Shown piece after piece: positions 19,029-28,978 of a stretch of 64,000 nt of DNA; positions within the stretch are counted from its first letter, which is position 1; every line of letters begins with the position of its first letter. The DNA lies in the NCBI RefSeq assembly GCF_004752005.1, contig NZ_CP038493.1, positions 62,001 through 126,000 on the forward strand, in the 5' to 3' direction. This DNA is from Thalassotalea sp. HSM 43. Its GTDB lineage: Bacteria; Pseudomonadota; Gammaproteobacteria; Enterobacterales; Alteromonadaceae. A program made the translations under genes and the position numbers. Under the pieces are notes generated by a model. That model saw nothing but the letters and a program-made list of their open reading frames with translations. It ran no database searches and had not been told where the DNA came from.

Positions 19029-21692
19029 TTACAGTGTACGTGCCACTTCAACTGTCTCGAATACCTCAATTTGGTCACCAACGCGTACATCGTTGTAGTT
19101 CTTAACACCGATACCACACTCAGTACCGTTACGAACTTCTTGTACATCGTCTTTAAAGCGACGTAATGACTCAAGCTCACCTTCGTAGATTACAACGTTT
19201 TCACGAAGTACACGGATTGGCGCGCTACGTTTAATGATACCTTCGGTAACCATACAACCAGCGATAGCACCAATTTTCGGTGACTTAAATACATCACGAA
19301 CTTCAGCAAGACCAATGATCTCTTGTTTGAATTCAGGGGCAAGCATACCGCTCATCGCTGACTTCACTTCGTCGATCAGTGCGTAAATAACGCTGTAGTA
19401 ACGTAGGTCTAGGTTTTCAGCTTCAATAACCTTACGCGCAGACGCATCAGCACGTACGTTGAAACCAACAACAATTGCGTTAGATGCGGCAGCAAGTGAA
19501 GCATCAGTCTCGGTAATACCACCAACACCTGAACCAACGATTTTAACTTTAACTTCGTCAGTAGATAGTTTGGTTAGTGAGTCTGAAATGGCTTCCAATG
19601 AACCTTGTACATCAGACTTAAGTACCACGTTAACTTCTGAAACGTCACCTTCTTCCATGTTAGCAAACATGTTTTCAAGCTTCGCTTTTTGTTGACGAGC
19701 AAGTTTCACATCACGGAATTTACCTTGACGGAACAACGCAACTTCACGAGCTTTCTTCTCATCTTTAACAACTGTCGCTTCATCACCTGACTGAGGTACA
19801 CCAGAAAGACCTAAAATCTCTACTGGAATTGACGGACCCGCCGTTGTAATGGCTTTACCATTTTCATCACGCATGGCTCGAACACGACCGTACTCTAAAC
19901 CACAAAGTACGATATCACCTTGCTTCAACGTACCTTCTTGTACCAATACAGTTGCTACAGGACCACGGCCTTTATCAAGTTTAGACTCAACAACAACACC
20001 GTTCGCCATCTTATCAACAACCGCTTCAAGTTCTAGAACTTCAGCTTGCAGTAGTACAGCATCAAGCAATTCATCAATACCTAAACCAGTCTTAGCTGAT
20101 ACAGGACAGAATTGAACGTCACCGCCCCACTCTTCAGAAAGAACGTCGTGTTGTGAAAGTTCACTACGTACACGCTCAACATCCGTGGTTTCTTTATCCA
20201 TTTTGTTGATTGCGATAATAATTGGCACTTCAGATGCTTTAGCATGCTGAATCGCTTCAACTGTTTGTGGCATAACACCATCATCGGCAGCGACAACAAT
20301 GATAACGATATCTGTCGCTTTCGCACCACGTGAACGCATTGCAGTAAACGCGGCGTGACCCGGAGTATCTAAGAAGGTGATCATACCGTGACCAGTTTCT
20401 ACGTGATAAGCACCAATGTGCTGGGTAATACCACCGGCTTCGCCGTCAGCAACTTTCGCTTTACGAATGTAATCAAGTAATGACGTTTTACCGTGGTCAA
20501 CGTGACCCATAATGGTAACAACCGGTGCACGGGTGATTGACTCACCAACATGACCGCGATCTTCAAGAACCGCATCTTCTAGTGCATTTTCATTTACTAG
20601 AACAACGTTATGACCCATTTCTTCAACAACAAGTGCCGCAGTTTCTTGGTCAATAACTTGGTTAATGGTTGCCATAGCACCCATTTTGAACATCACTTTA
20701 ACGACTTCAGCACCTTTAACCGCCATTTTATCGGCTAGTTCAGCAACAGAAATGGTTTCACCTAAACGTACGGCACGGGTAATGTCTTTAGCTGGCTTTT
20801 GGAAGCCGTGCTGTAAAGACGTAGGTGCACTAAGTGTACCTTTCTTACGACCGCGAGCACCACGACCTCTGGCACCACGATCGTCTTTACCTGGCTTTTT
20901 CTTTTTCTTACGACGGTTTTTAGTTTCGTCGCGCATATCAGCTTGGTCTTCAGCTTCTTGAGCATAAACAGAAGATGTTACGTGAACAACTTCTTGCTCT
21001 TTCTTCTTACGCTCAGCTTCTTGCTCTTTCCAACGTGCTTCGTTTTCTTCAGCAAGTTTGGCCGCAGCGGCAGCCGATTGACGAGCTTCTTCTTCAGCTT
21101 TTGCGGCAGCTTCAGCTTCTTGCGCTAAACGAATCTTTTTCTCTTCTTCGTTTTCTTCTTTCGGCTCAGCTTTCTCTACTTCTTGCGCTTTTTCTTGTGC
21201 TGCTGCTTTAGCTTTGGCTTGCGCTTCTGCACGAGCTTTCGCATCTGCTTCTGCTTTAGCTTTCGCTGCGGCTTCTGCTTTGGCGCGTGCTTCGGCATCG
21301 GCTTTGGCTTGCGCTTCAGCTTCAGCTTTCGCTTGAGCTTCGGCTTCTATGCGTGCCTGCTCTTCTGCTTCGGCTTGGGCTTTAAGCTCAACATCACTGG
21401 CTTTCACGTAGGTACGCTTTTTACGCACTTCTACCTGTACCTGTTTGGCTTTAGAACCAGAACCAACAGATAAAGTTGATTTCTTCTTACGGTTTAACGT
21501 CATACGCGTAGGTTGCGAATCTGACGTATCACCGTGCTGCTTTTTAAGGTGTTCAAGCAAGCTTTCTTTCTCTTGCTCAGAAACGCTTTCTTCAGCGTTC
21601 TTTTTGATACCAGCATCGTCTAGCTGTTTAAGCAAACGATCGGTATCTGTACCTATTTCGATAGCAAGTTGTTTTACGGTTACATCGGTCAT
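19029..21692 (-). CDS. infB: Translation initiation factor IF-2
   Basis: An 887-aa IF-2, the GTPase that delivers fMet-tRNA to the 30S subunit and promotes subunit joining. The N-terminal IF2 domain ([20 protein letters not shown]) is followed by a long Ala/Glu/Lys/Arg helical linker (about residues 90-245) made of degenerate AEAQAKAE-type repeats. Next come a basic segment ([19 protein letters not shown]), a second IF2-N region, the G domain ([21 protein letters not shown]) and the C-terminal domains. The low-complexity linker is a likely site of length variation. It lies 23 nt after nusA. Confidence 0.97.
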   Translation of the reverse strand: MTDVTVKQLAIEIGTDTDRLLKQLDDAGIKKNAEESVSEQEKESLLEHLKKQHGDTSDSQPTRMTLNRKKKSTLSVGSGSKAKQVQVEVRKKRTYVKASDVELKAQAEAEEQARIEAEAQAKAEAEAQAKADAEARAKAEAAAKAKAEADAKARAEAQAKAKAAAQEKAQEVEKAEPKEENEEEKKIRLAQEAEAAAKAEEEARQSAAAAAKLAEENEARWKEQEAERKKKEQEVVHVTSSVYAQEAEDQADMRDETKNRRKKKKKPGKDDRGARGRGARGRKKGTLSAPTSLQHGFQKPAKDITRAVRLGETISVAELADKMAVKGAEVVKVMFKMGAMATINQVIDQETAALVVEEMGHNVVLVNENALEDAVLEDRGHVGESITRAPVVTIMGHVDHGKTSLLDYIRKAKVADGEAGGITQHIGAYHVETGHGMITFLDTPGHAAFTAMRSRGAKATDIVIIVVAADDGVMPQTVEAIQHAKASEVPIIIAINKMDKETTDVERVRSELSQHDVLSEEWGGDVQFCPVSAKTGLGIDELLDAVLLQAEVLELEAVVDKMANGVVVESKLDKGRGPVATVLVQEGTLKQGDIVLCGLEYGRVRAMRDENGKAITTAGPSIPVEILGLSGVPQSGDEATVVKDEKKAREVALFRQGKFRDVKLARQQKAKLENMFANMEEGDVSEVNVVLKSDVQGSLEAISDSLTKLSTDEVKVKIVGSGVGGITETDASLAAASNAIVVGFNVRADASARKVIEAENLDLRYYSVIYALIDEVKSAMSGMLAPEFKQEIIGLAEVRDVFKSPKIGAIAGCMVTEGIIKRSAPIRVLRENVVIYEGELESLRRFKDDVQEVRNGTECGIGVKNYNDVRVGDQIEVFETVEVARTL

Positions 21693-21715
21693 TAAATATT
21701 TTCTCCTTGCTAAGC

Positions 21716-23212
21716 TTATTCTTCGTTAAACCAACAAATATTACGGGCCGCCATAATAAGTTCTGCTGCTTTTTCTTCAGTTAGCTCTTCAATATCTGAA
21801 ATTTCATCAACACCTTGCTCAGCCAAATCTTCCAGCGTGATTACGCTGCGGCTTGCAAGTACGAATGCAAGGTGTTTGTCCATACCTTCAAGATTTAATA
21901 AATCTTCTGCTGGCTCTGCATCTTCTAGTGATTCTTCGCTAGCCAGAGCAGCAGTTGTTAATGCTCCTTTAGCGCGTTCACGTAACTCTTCAACGATGTC
22001 TTCATTAAGGCCATCGACGTCTAGCAATTCATTAACTGGAACATAAGCAATTTCTTCAAGTGAAGAAAAGCCCTCTTCAACCAACATGGTGGCGAAGTCG
22101 TCATCGATATCCAGTTTTTCAGTAAACAAGTTAATAACCTTGTCGTTTTCTGCTTCATGTTTTGACTTCATGTCTTCAATAGTCATGACATTCAGTTCCC
22201 AACCGGTAAGTTGGCTTGCCAATCGAATGTTTTGACCACTTTTACCAATCGCCATAGCTAAATTGCTTTCTTCTACGGCGATATCCATGGTGTTGGTATC
22301 TTCATCTACGATAATTGAGGCAACTTCTGCCGGCGCCATCGCATTGATAACGAATTGAGCTGGGTTGTCGTCAAATAAAACGATATCAACACGCTCACCA
22401 CCAAGCTCACCAGATACCGCTTGTACACGTGAACCACGCATACCAACACACGCACCAACTGGGTCAATACGTTTGTCGTTAGACTTAACGGCAATCTTAG
22501 CGCGGCTACCAGGATCACGAGCAGCGCCTTTTATTTCCAACATTTCTTCACCAATTTCTGGCACTTCAACGCGGAACAATTCGATTAACATTTCAGGTTT
22601 AGCACGAGACACAAATAATTGTGCGCCACGAGCTTCTGGGCGAATATCAAACAACAAACCACGAATTCGGTCACCAGGGCGGAATACTTCGCGCGGTAGC
22701 ATTTCATCGCGGAAAATAACCGCTTCAGCATTATTACCTAAATCTAGGATAACTGAATCTCGGCTTGCTTTTTTAACCACACCGGTGATGATTTCACCTA
22801 GTTGATCACGGTACTCACCAACGACTTTAGCGCGTTCTGCTTCACGTACTTTTTGTACGATAACTTGCTTCGCCGTTTGTGTAGTAATACGGTCAAACTT
22901 AACCGACTCAATTTGCTCTTCAACAAAATCACCTAAACCAAGTTCAGGTTCATCATATTGTGCAGCCGCTAAGCCGATTTGTGCGTAAGGGTTTTCCATT
23001 GGTTCGCTGCCATCTTCAACAACTTCCCAACGACGGAATGTATCAAACTCACCGGTTTCACGGTCAATTTCCACTCGTACTGCGATATCGCCTTCATATT
23101 TCTTTTTTGTGGCTGTCTCAAGTGCAGTTTCCATCGCCTTGAATATATCTTCGCGTGGTAATGCTTTTTCATTAGAAACCGCATCAACGACCAGTAGTAT
23201 TTCCTTGCTCAT
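21716..23212 (-). CDS. nusA: Transcription termination/antitermination factor NusA
   Basis: A 498-aa NusA, the RNA polymerase-associated factor for pausing, termination and antitermination. It has the N-terminal RNAP-binding domain ([21 protein letters not shown]), an S1 domain ([21 protein letters not shown], about 135-155), KH1/KH2 ([30 protein letters not shown], read in parts; [18 protein letters not shown]) and the two acidic repeats found in gammaproteobacteria (about 365-490). It lies 76 nt after rimP. Confidence 0.97.
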   Translation of the reverse strand: MSKEILLVVDAVSNEKALPREDIFKAMETALETATKKKYEGDIAVRVEIDRETGEFDTFRRWEVVEDGSEPMENPYAQIGLAAAQYDEPELGLGDFVEEQIESVKFDRITTQTAKQVIVQKVREAERAKVVGEYRDQLGEIITGVVKKASRDSVILDLGNNAEAVIFRDEMLPREVFRPGDRIRGLLFDIRPEARGAQLFVSRAKPEMLIELFRVEVPEIGEEMLEIKGAARDPGSRAKIAVKSNDKRIDPVGACVGMRGSRVQAVSGELGGERVDIVLFDDNPAQFVINAMAPAEVASIIVDEDTNTMDIAVEESNLAMAIGKSGQNIRLASQLTGWELNVMTIEDMKSKHEAENDKVINLFTEKLDIDDDFATMLVEEGFSSLEEIAYVPVNELLDVDGLNEDIVEELRERAKGALTTAALASEESLEDAEPAEDLLNLEGMDKHLAFVLASRSVITLEDLAEQGVDEISDIEELTEEKAAELIMAARNICWFNEE

Positions 23213-23249
23213 GCTTTTAAAGCCTCACTTCTTATTTCAATTTCCACTC

Positions 23250-23279
23250 ATTTCGCTACATTACAGCACAGCGAAATGA
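23250..23279 (-). repeat. Hairpin in the rimP-nusA gap
   Basis: CATTTCGCT and AGCGAAATG form a 9-bp stem in the 76-nt space between the rimP stop and nusA start. There is no T-run; it may be an mRNA processing or stability element. Confidence 0.45.
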
Positions 23280-23288
23280 AAAATCAGT

Positions 23289-23744
23289 TTAAAACTTGGC
23301 GATTAAGTTCGCCTTATCGATATTGCCAATCGGTAACTCATAGTCCTGGCCATCAACGATGACAATCAAAGTGTCACCTTCGATTGCTTCAAGTTCACCT
23401 TTGAACTTGCGACGGCCATTAATAGGCATCGACAGTTTTACCTCTATTGTTTCACCAACAACACCTTCATAATGAGGCTTTTCAAACAACGGTCTGTCTA
23501 CCCCAGGTGATGATACTTCTAAGTTATATTCAGTACTGATTGGGTCTTCCACATCCAATACTGCGCTGACTTGTCGTGACACTTCGGCACAATCGTCAAC
23601 GTCTATGCCATTCTCATGATCAATAAATAAGCGTAAAACCGAGTTATTTCCGGCACTGATGTATTCAATACCCAATAATTCTTTGCCAGTCATTTCAACA
23701 GACGGACGCAGCAACTCAGTTAATTTTTGCTCAAACTTACTCAA
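23289..23744 (-). CDS. rimP: Ribosome maturation factor RimP
   Basis: A 151-aa RimP, needed for 30S maturation. Family motifs are present: LRPSVEMTGKELLGIEYISAG, VLRLFIDHENGIDVDDCAEVS and YNLEVSSPGVDRPLF (about 87-101). It is the first gene of rimP-nusA-infB-rbfA-truB-rpsO and starts 18 nt after a leader terminator. Confidence 0.95.
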   Translation of the reverse strand: MSKFEQKLTELLRPSVEMTGKELLGIEYISAGNNSVLRLFIDHENGIDVDDCAEVSRQVSAVLDVEDPISTEYNLEVSSPGVDRPLFEKPHYEGVVGETIEVKLSMPINGRRKFKGELEAIEGDTLIVIVDGQDYELPIGNIDKANLIAKF

Positions 23745-23762
23745 GAATATTCTCCAAAAACG

Positions 23763-23782
23763 AAAAAAGGGCCTCTTGGCCC
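23763..23782 (-). terminator. Leader terminator immediately before rimP
   Basis: On the minus strand GGGCC-AAGA-GGCCC is followed by TTTTTTCG, 18 nt before the rimP ATG. A rho-independent terminator in a leader is the hallmark of attenuation. A rimP leader attenuator family is known from gammaproteobacteria. Confidence 0.75.
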
Positions 23783-23888
23783 AATAGTGTAGCTACCTGG
23801 CATCGTCATCTATCACCGGGAGGCTCGGACAACAATCAGTAGTATTGGTGTCGTTCCGTAATCTGCTAACAAGCGATCTACAGATACG

Positions 23889-23912
23889 AAAAAGCCCCAA
23901 TTCACACGGGGC
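23889..23912 (-). terminator. Upstream leader terminator of rimP operon
   Basis: On the minus strand GCCCC, a 9-nt loop, GGGGC and then TTTTTCG. It lies about 135 nt after the predicted promoter and 145 nt before rimP. Confidence 0.65.
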
Positions 23913-24048
23913 CCTCAAAAACAACCCTTTGTGAACAGTAAAAGACTAAGACCATGAGGTGCAATTTATCTAATACAGGCCGTGAAAATTAGCGATTTAG
24001 TACCCTAGAGTTGTAAGTAAAAAATCATTTCACGTCAAAGCTGTGCAA

Positions 24049-24077
24049 ATTATATATGGGTGCGCATAAAAGAGCAA
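24049..24077 (-). promoter_or_regulatory. Sigma70-type promoter of the rimP operon
   Basis: Minus strand TTGCTC, exactly 17 nt, then a perfect TATAAT. It lies about 300 nt upstream of rimP and before the two leader terminators, so it is the likely operon promoter. Confidence 0.6.
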
Positions 24078-24211
24078 TATAAACCTAGGCTAACTTTACA
24101 ATTTCACACTAATTTGCGGAAACATTAATGTACTAAGTGAAAGTTTGATGGATTGCCATACCATTGCTCAAGGTTTTGTATCACTATTTATGCGATAACC
24201 ATTGAGCAACA

Positions 24212-25201
24212 TTATTGTTTATCGAGCGCTAAACGAAAACCAATATCGGGCATGCGCACATTGCTGGTCGCACCGTCACGACGATATACATAAGACTCTT
24301 TATCGGAAAACTCGTAACCGCCGCCACGTAGCACTTTTAGTGACACTTGCTTGATATCGGTGGTAACAATATACATCGGGTTGTCGCGCGGTTTGTCTGA
24401 GTATACCGTACGACTCATGTCGTCTTGGCAAAATTCCCACACATTTCCGGTCATATCATGTAAACCCAGTTCATTACTGCGCTTTAATCCGACAGGTTGC
24501 AGTTTACGATTCGCGTTACCGGCATACCATGCGACGTCATCAATGGTATCAGAGCCACTAAACAAGAACCCCTGTGATTGATTGCCACCTTTAGCCGCGA
24601 ACGCCCATTCAGCCTCACTGGGCAAACGAAATACTTTACCGGTCGCCTCATTAAGGCGGTTGATAAACTGCTGCATATTAATCCAACTGATATTGTTCAC
24701 TGGGCACAATTCGCAGGGAAAATAACTGAAATTCCAACCCATCACCGCTAAGAATAACTCTTGAGTGACTTCGGTGCGGCCCATATAAAATCCGTCGACT
24801 GTCACTTGATGTGGCGGTTTTTCGCGACTGTTAGCGTCGACATGGTCTGAGCCCATGGTAAACTCGCCGCCTTCGACCCAAATCATATCCTTCATTAAAC
24901 GCTCTACCATGGCATCTGAAAGTTCTGCAGGTTGTTGAAGTGATTGATCTTGTGCACTAGGGTCTGCAGTTGTTTCTTCTGATAATGGTTGTTCAGATAT
25001 CTCTGCAACCTTGTTTTGCTCTGGCTGAGTTTGTTGCGCGGATTCTTGCTGTTGAGGTTGTTGAGGGTTCTGCGGTAGTTGAGTTAGTTTTTCTTGTTGC
25101 TCCTCAACGTTTGCCAATGCATTTACGCTAAATGTGCAGCTAAGTAAACAAGCACAGAGTAATCGGCCTTTCATTTCAACATATCGACATGAGTGTTGCA
25201 T
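24212..25201 (-). CDS. Exported FGE-sulfatase (SUMF1-like) domain protein
   Basis: A 329-aa exported protein with a C-terminal formylglycine-generating-enzyme-like domain. It has a signal peptide (LLCACLLSCTFSVNALA), a Gln/Pro/Glu-rich linker (about residues 32-90), then the FGE fold: WVEGGEFTMGSDHVD, TEVTQELFLAVMGWNFS, FRLPSEAEWAFAAKGG, LHDMTGNVWEFCQDD and VLRGGGYEF. The ATG at 25201 has AGAGAGG upstream; an ATG at 25174 would give a more standard signal peptide but has no Shine-Dalgarno sequence. Most bacterial proteins of this fold lack sulfatase-activating activity and act in other oxidations or as binding modules; no partner enzyme is visible nearby. Confidence 0.85.
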   Translation of the reverse strand: MQHSCRYVEMKGRLLCACLLSCTFSVNALANVEEQQEKLTQLPQNPQQPQQQESAQQTQPEQNKVAEISEQPLSEETTADPSAQDQSLQQPAELSDAMVERLMKDMIWVEGGEFTMGSDHVDANSREKPPHQVTVDGFYMGRTEVTQELFLAVMGWNFSYFPCELCPVNNISWINMQQFINRLNEATGKVFRLPSEAEWAFAAKGGNQSQGFLFSGSDTIDDVAWYAGNANRKLQPVGLKRSNELGLHDMTGNVWEFCQDDMSRTVYSDKPRDNPMYIVTTDIKQVSLKVLRGGGYEFSDKESYVYRRDGATSNVRMPDIGFRLALDKQ

Positions 25202-25376
25202 ATTGCCTCTCTCAATTGGTGTGAATTCACAAATAAAAAATATAGCTGGCGACCGACATAAATGATGACACCAACATAACTTTGCTTAAAAAACTAATGT
25301 AAGCAGCTTTATAGAAATAACCCGACACGCATATGCCGCATGCATCTTGTTTCATACGCCATAAGCAAACCCTGCG

Positions 25377-25892
25377 TTAAAAAGACGCTAGGTATGTAAC
25401 CAATACCGCTTCAGAGCCTGGGTTTTGATCGCCTAGCCCGCCGTTTGAAATATGACCTAGTTCAATACGAATACTCGACTGCGTGTTTAGCTTATAGGAC
25501 GCCATAATGGCAGTATAAAACTCAACCTCATGGCCAAGTTCATCGGTATTGTCATTTGAGTCTTCATGATAATAGCCAATCGAAGTCATCATGCCCCAAC
25601 GCCATTTAGGCCATCGAGCATCAATTTTAAATTCTTTGCTCAGTCCAATGGAGGCATAATAAGCGCCGTAGTCATTAACCATAATTTGCGTGAGCGGCCG
25701 TATACCCCAAAACTCCTCCCAGGGCATAAATTCGTAACCTAATTTGATTGTCGAAATCTGACCTTTATCAACCGCCCCAAATACACCAAACCCGGCAGTT
25801 ACTTTAGGTTTATCCTGATTAGCAACAACAATCGGTGTTACAAAACATAAAGACAAAACAACTAAAATACTTTTGGTTCTTACGTGTTTCAT
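25377..25892 (-). CDS. PagL-like lipid A 3-O-deacylase
   Basis: A 171-aa outer-membrane beta-barrel with a signal peptide (ILVVLSLCFVTPIVVA). The C-terminal motif GHISNGGLGDQNPGSE carries His147, Ser149 and Glu161. Their spacing (2 and 14) is the same as in PagL (His126, Ser128, Glu140), the lipid A 3-O-deacylase. The protein ends in an aromatic residue (ASF) as outer-membrane barrels do. The likely role is removal of the 3-position acyl chain of lipid A, which alters envelope properties. It is a single gene, so coregulation cannot be inferred. Confidence 0.83.
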   Translation of the reverse strand: MKHVRTKSILVVLSLCFVTPIVVANQDKPKVTAGFGVFGAVDKGQISTIKLGYEFMPWEEFWGIRPLTQIMVNDYGAYYASIGLSKEFKIDARWPKWRWGMMTSIGYYHEDSNDNTDELGHEVEFYTAIMASYKLNTQSSIRIELGHISNGGLGDQNPGSEAVLVTYLASF

Positions 25893-26042
25893 AGTGGTCC
25901 ATAGCTAAGTATATAAAAGTATAGACATATTTTTGGGGTTGAGGGATGAATATGGGCACATAATGCGCGGCGGTTTGTCGTTTTGCTAACTCAACACATT
26001 GCTGACTAAAAGTTACGCTGAACAGTTTGTTTGGGATTAAAA

Positions 26043-26069
26043 AAACGCCATCGTTGTGAGATGGCGTTT
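26043..26069 (-). terminator. Terminator of the small lipoprotein gene
   Basis: AAACGCCATC and GATGGCGTTT pair, followed on the minus strand by a run of seven T. It lies about 110 nt after the lipoprotein stop. Confidence 0.75.
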
Positions 26070-26177
26070 ATCACAGGCTTTACATCGCATGTTACATCAA
26101 TGATGCGGTTTCGAAGACGTTACATACCGGCTAATTCATCTAAATTAAGGTAAGTTAAACTAAGTTAAATTAGACCG

Positions 26178-26573
26178 TTAATTGGTCATGCATTGAGTTA
26201 CACTTGCACCTTGTTCAACCGCTTGTTTGATCAGGCTCATGACATCTTCATTTTTCACTTTTTCGATCAGTGTATTGACCAAATCCGTCGCTTGTTCATC
26301 AGACGACTTGTCCGCCATGCAACTATACGCATTGGCAATACTGTCTTTTACCTTATTGACTGCATCAGGGTTACTCAAGTCTACATTGATTGCATCCTGT
26401 ACCGATAATGCTAACGCTTTAGCTTGCTCCGCCGCCCCGCCAAATTGGTCTAAATTGAGACTTTCCATATCAAATGACTGCACCGCTTCTTGTACTTGGT
26501 CAGCGGCTTTTTTCGCGTCATCACATGCACTAAGAAATGAGAAGAGCATTATTGCGATCAAAAACTTTTTCAT
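26178..26573 (-). CDS. Small predicted lipoprotein, helical
   Basis: A 131-aa lipoprotein with signal peptide and lipobox FLSAC (Cys17). The mature part is Ala/Asp/Gln-rich and predicted helical, with two further cysteines (SCMAD and TQCMTN) that could form a disulfide. I do not recognise a named family. It is probably outer-membrane anchored, since the residues after Cys are Asp-Asp; Asp at position +2 can instead favour inner-membrane retention in Enterobacteria, so the location is open. Confidence 0.7.
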   Translation of the reverse strand: MKKFLIAIMLFSFLSACDDAKKAADQVQEAVQSFDMESLNLDQFGGAAEQAKALALSVQDAINVDLSNPDAVNKVKDSIANAYSCMADKSSDEQATDLVNTLIEKVKNEDVMSLIKQAVEQGASVTQCMTN

Positions 26574-27017
26574 ATTTACCTCCTAATAATAACAACGTCC
26601 TTCAAATCATAGCAGCCTAGGTAGAATTCGTGCTGCTTTAGCATTGCATTGAATGCTTGAAGTGACAGCGATAAGCTATCTCGCATCGCTTTTATGATAT
26701 GAGCTTTATTAGACCGATTACTTAACAGCAGATAGATGAGAACACTGATTGGTAGGATATGACTCAACATCCAGAACGCTTCGCTAGCGAAGAAAATGCA
26801 GGGCAAGTTACGTTAGCAAAACATCAATGATGTCATTAATAAACCTACAATAGCTGACATGGCATCGCCGAAGAAAACTGCTGAGTTTATTTTTCTAACG
26901 TTAACGCCTGCATTATTATCGACGCCCCGCCGCTCATCGCAGGCGCCCAGACAGTACCTAGACAGTACCTAGACAACAAAAAAATACTAAGCTGGATTTA
27001 GTTAAAAACTTGGGGGC
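26574..27017. other. Intergenic region without a convincing gene
   Basis: A short frame at 26576-26770 (start ATG, one hydrophobic stretch LSHILPISVLIYLLL) lacks a ribosome-binding site and homology that I can recognise. A small tandem repeat of AGACAGTACCT lies at about 26949-26975. Nothing else is seen. Confidence 0.5.
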
Positions 27018-28235
27018 TTACCGAGGTAAGAGAAAAACGACTTTTGTGCCTGTTAAAGTTTCTGAGCGACTAATACGTAACTCGCCATTATGCCATTGGC
27101 TAATCACACTGGTTAAGGCTAGCCCTAAGCCATATCCTTTGCTTATATCCGTTTCATCGGTACCACGTTGATAGGCATAGATAACGCGTTCTCGTTCTTC
27201 TTCTTTAATGCCAACACCATCATCTTCTATGATAATTTGCACCGATGATTGATAACACTTTAAAGAAACTCTGACGGTAGATTTTGCATATTTCAACGCA
27301 TTAACAATAATATTTTGTAATGCTCGGCGAAGGAATTCTTGATCAAATTTTACCAAAATAGTTTCAGGTGCATGCAATTCTATGGCTATTTTTGAATTCG
27401 CCAATAATTTTTCAACCAACCTTTTGATCACGATTACAAGATTTTGCTGTTTAATATCAAGATTGGCTATTTGTCCTTCAAGTTTGGAAAACTCAATAAA
27501 GTTATGAGTAAGCAATTCGATTTCATCAAGGTCTTCAAATATTGACTGTTTCGATTGCTCTAGGTTGTTTGTGTCTAACATGTCTACGCAAAAATTGATT
27601 CGGGAAACTGGTGTTCTAATATCGTGAGAAACGGTACTAGCCAAAAATTGCTGTAATGACATATAGTGCAAGACTTTTGCTGACATTTCACTCAAACTCT
27701 GAGCAACGGGATGAACACGAGAAGACGTTTTAATATCAACCTTGATTAGTTTTCTATATTTTGAAAAGCTTTCCGTTGCTTTGTTCAATCGCTCTAAGTC
27801 TCTGAACATAGGCCAAATCCAAGCAAATAATAATAACGCAAAACTGCTATAAAAAATGACCGGCAGAGCGGAAAATGAAGACTCTGGCTGTTCTATATTG
27901 AAAGGCCCCAGTTGAATAACAGAAGTCGGCTCGTTAGGGTTTAATTTATAAAAGTAAATATTATTATTTTTTTCATGCAGCGGCACAATTTCACCATTTT
28001 CAAGGGCTACTAGCAATTCAGCCGGCCAGGACAATTGCGCCACAGAGATCACCCGTACATTTTTGACTATTGCGCTTTGTGTATCAATGATTTCTAAACT
28101 ATTAAACATATGTACAGCATTGATGTCTGAGTAATATTCGTCATCACTTTCACTAAACAACTTTTCGCTAACCACAGCCAAAATTAAAAGCGTAGAAAAA
28201 ATCAATAAAAACAGTTTTATAAATTGCGTCTTCAC
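27018..28235 (-). CDS. Sensor histidine kinase, OmpR-partner type
   Basis: A 405-aa membrane histidine kinase. Helix 1 (FIKLFLLIFSTLLILAVVS) and helix 2 (FSALPVIFYSSFALLLFAWIW, about 125-145) bracket a periplasmic sensor of about 100 residues. The H-box is VSHDIRTPVSRINF, the N-box LQNIIVNALKYA, and the G-box DDGVGIKEEE with GYGLGLALT. The start is GTG, overlapping the stop of the response regulator by one base (TAGTG). It is the last gene of the mipA-DUF3019-regulator-kinase unit, so it probably senses envelope conditions related to that pair. Confidence 0.9.
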   Translation of the reverse strand: MKTQFIKLFLLIFSTLLILAVVSEKLFSESDDEYYSDINAVHMFNSLEIIDTQSAIVKNVRVISVAQLSWPAELLVALENGEIVPLHEKNNNIYFYKLNPNEPTSVIQLGPFNIEQPESSFSALPVIFYSSFALLLFAWIWPMFRDLERLNKATESFSKYRKLIKVDIKTSSRVHPVAQSLSEMSAKVLHYMSLQQFLASTVSHDIRTPVSRINFCVDMLDTNNLEQSKQSIFEDLDEIELLTHNFIEFSKLEGQIANLDIKQQNLVIVIKRLVEKLLANSKIAIELHAPETILVKFDQEFLRRALQNIIVNALKYAKSTVRVSLKCYQSSVQIIIEDDGVGIKEEERERVIYAYQRGTDETDISKGYGLGLALTSVISQWHNGELRISRSETLTGTKVVFLLPR

Positions 28236-28978
28236 TAATTCACCGCATCCTTTTTAGCGAATAGATAGCCCTTTCTCCATACCGTTTTTATTTCGTACGG
28301 ATTACCTTCTACAGGATTAAACTTCTTGCGAATCCGGCTTACCCGGCCATCAATAATTCTATCGACACCATCATAGGGACGGCCAACCGCTTTTTCGAAT
28401 AAAAACTCTCGGGTTAACACCTGATCCTGTTTGTTTATCATTAACCATAACAAATCAAACTCTTCAGTGGTGAAGTCTAAGCTCTGCTCACAAATTTTTA
28501 TCGACCTACGGTCATAATCGATAGCCAAACCATCGAGCGTGATACGTTTGTTTTCTGCCATGTCACGGTAATGCCTGTGTCGACTGCGCAACAATGCATT
28601 AATCTTAGTTAATAACAACTTTGGACGTATCGGCTTTAATTCGTAATAGTCAGCCCCAAGTTCTAAGCCCTTAATTTGGTCATTCTCTTCAGATCTTGCT
28701 GTTAAAAAGATAAAGGGACCAAAGTAAGTTTTTCGAATTTCATGGCACAGCTTGAATCCACTGCCCCCAGGCAAATTAATATCGCAAACGATGATGTCGG
28801 CGTTAATTGGGTAAGCATTTTTAAAAAACTCATCAGGATGATGATACACGTCGACTTTGAAGTTATGGGCAATGAAAAAACCTTTCATATGTTGCGCCAG
28901 TTTAATATCATCTTCGATAATCAGCAGCTTGATCTTTTCCGCCCCATTTAGCTCAATTGTTTCTGCGCCAAGTTTCAT
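28235..28978 (-). CDS. OmpR-family response regulator
   Basis: A 247-aa regulator with receiver domain (LLIIEDDIKLAQ; phosphorylated Asp in VCDINLPGGSG; Lys in ELKPIRP) and an OmpR-type winged-helix DNA-binding domain (FTTEEFDLLWLMINK, IDGRVSRIRKKF, IKTVWRKGYLF). The start at 28978 is preferred because GGAG lies upstream and because ATGA then overlaps the DUF3019 stop; an ATG at 28990 is also in frame. It is coupled to the kinase that follows. Confidence 0.92.
   Translation of the reverse strand: MKLGAETIELNGAEKIKLLIIEDDIKLAQHMKGFFIAHNFKVDVYHHPDEFFKNAYPINADIIVCDINLPGGSGFKLCHEIRKTYFGPFIFLTARSEENDQIKGLELGADYYELKPIRPKLLLTKINALLRSRHRHYRDMAENKRITLDGLAIDYDRRSIKICEQSLDFTTEEFDLLWLMINKQDQVLTREFLFEKAVGRPYDGVDRIIDGRVSRIRKKFNPVEGNPYEIKTVWRKGYLFAKKDAVN

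Larger units (their letters stand above)
23745..24048 (-). promoter_or_regulatory. Structured leader of the rimP-nusA-infB operon
   Basis: About 300 nt of untranslated RNA between the promoter at 24049-24077 and rimP. It contains two successive rho-independent terminators (23889-23912 and 23763-23782) about 105 nt apart. No tRNA was found here, unlike E. coli where metY precedes rimP. The layout suggests attenuation, perhaps feedback by NusA, which is inference. Confidence 0.6.

Noticed and set aside
20943-21729. Several plus-strand frames opposite infB rich in Phe, Leu and Cys
   Set aside because: They are antisense shadows of the Ala/Glu/Lys repeat linker of IF-2.
23783-23888. Possible tRNA between the two leader terminators of rimP, by analogy with metY in E. 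coli
   Set aside because: No T-arm consensus or acceptor stem could be folded on either strand.
26576-26806. 76-codon minus-strand frame just before the small lipoprotein gene
   Set aside because: The long form starts with TTG and the ATG form at 26770 has no ribosome-binding site. It has one hydrophobic stretch and no recognisable family; more likely chance.
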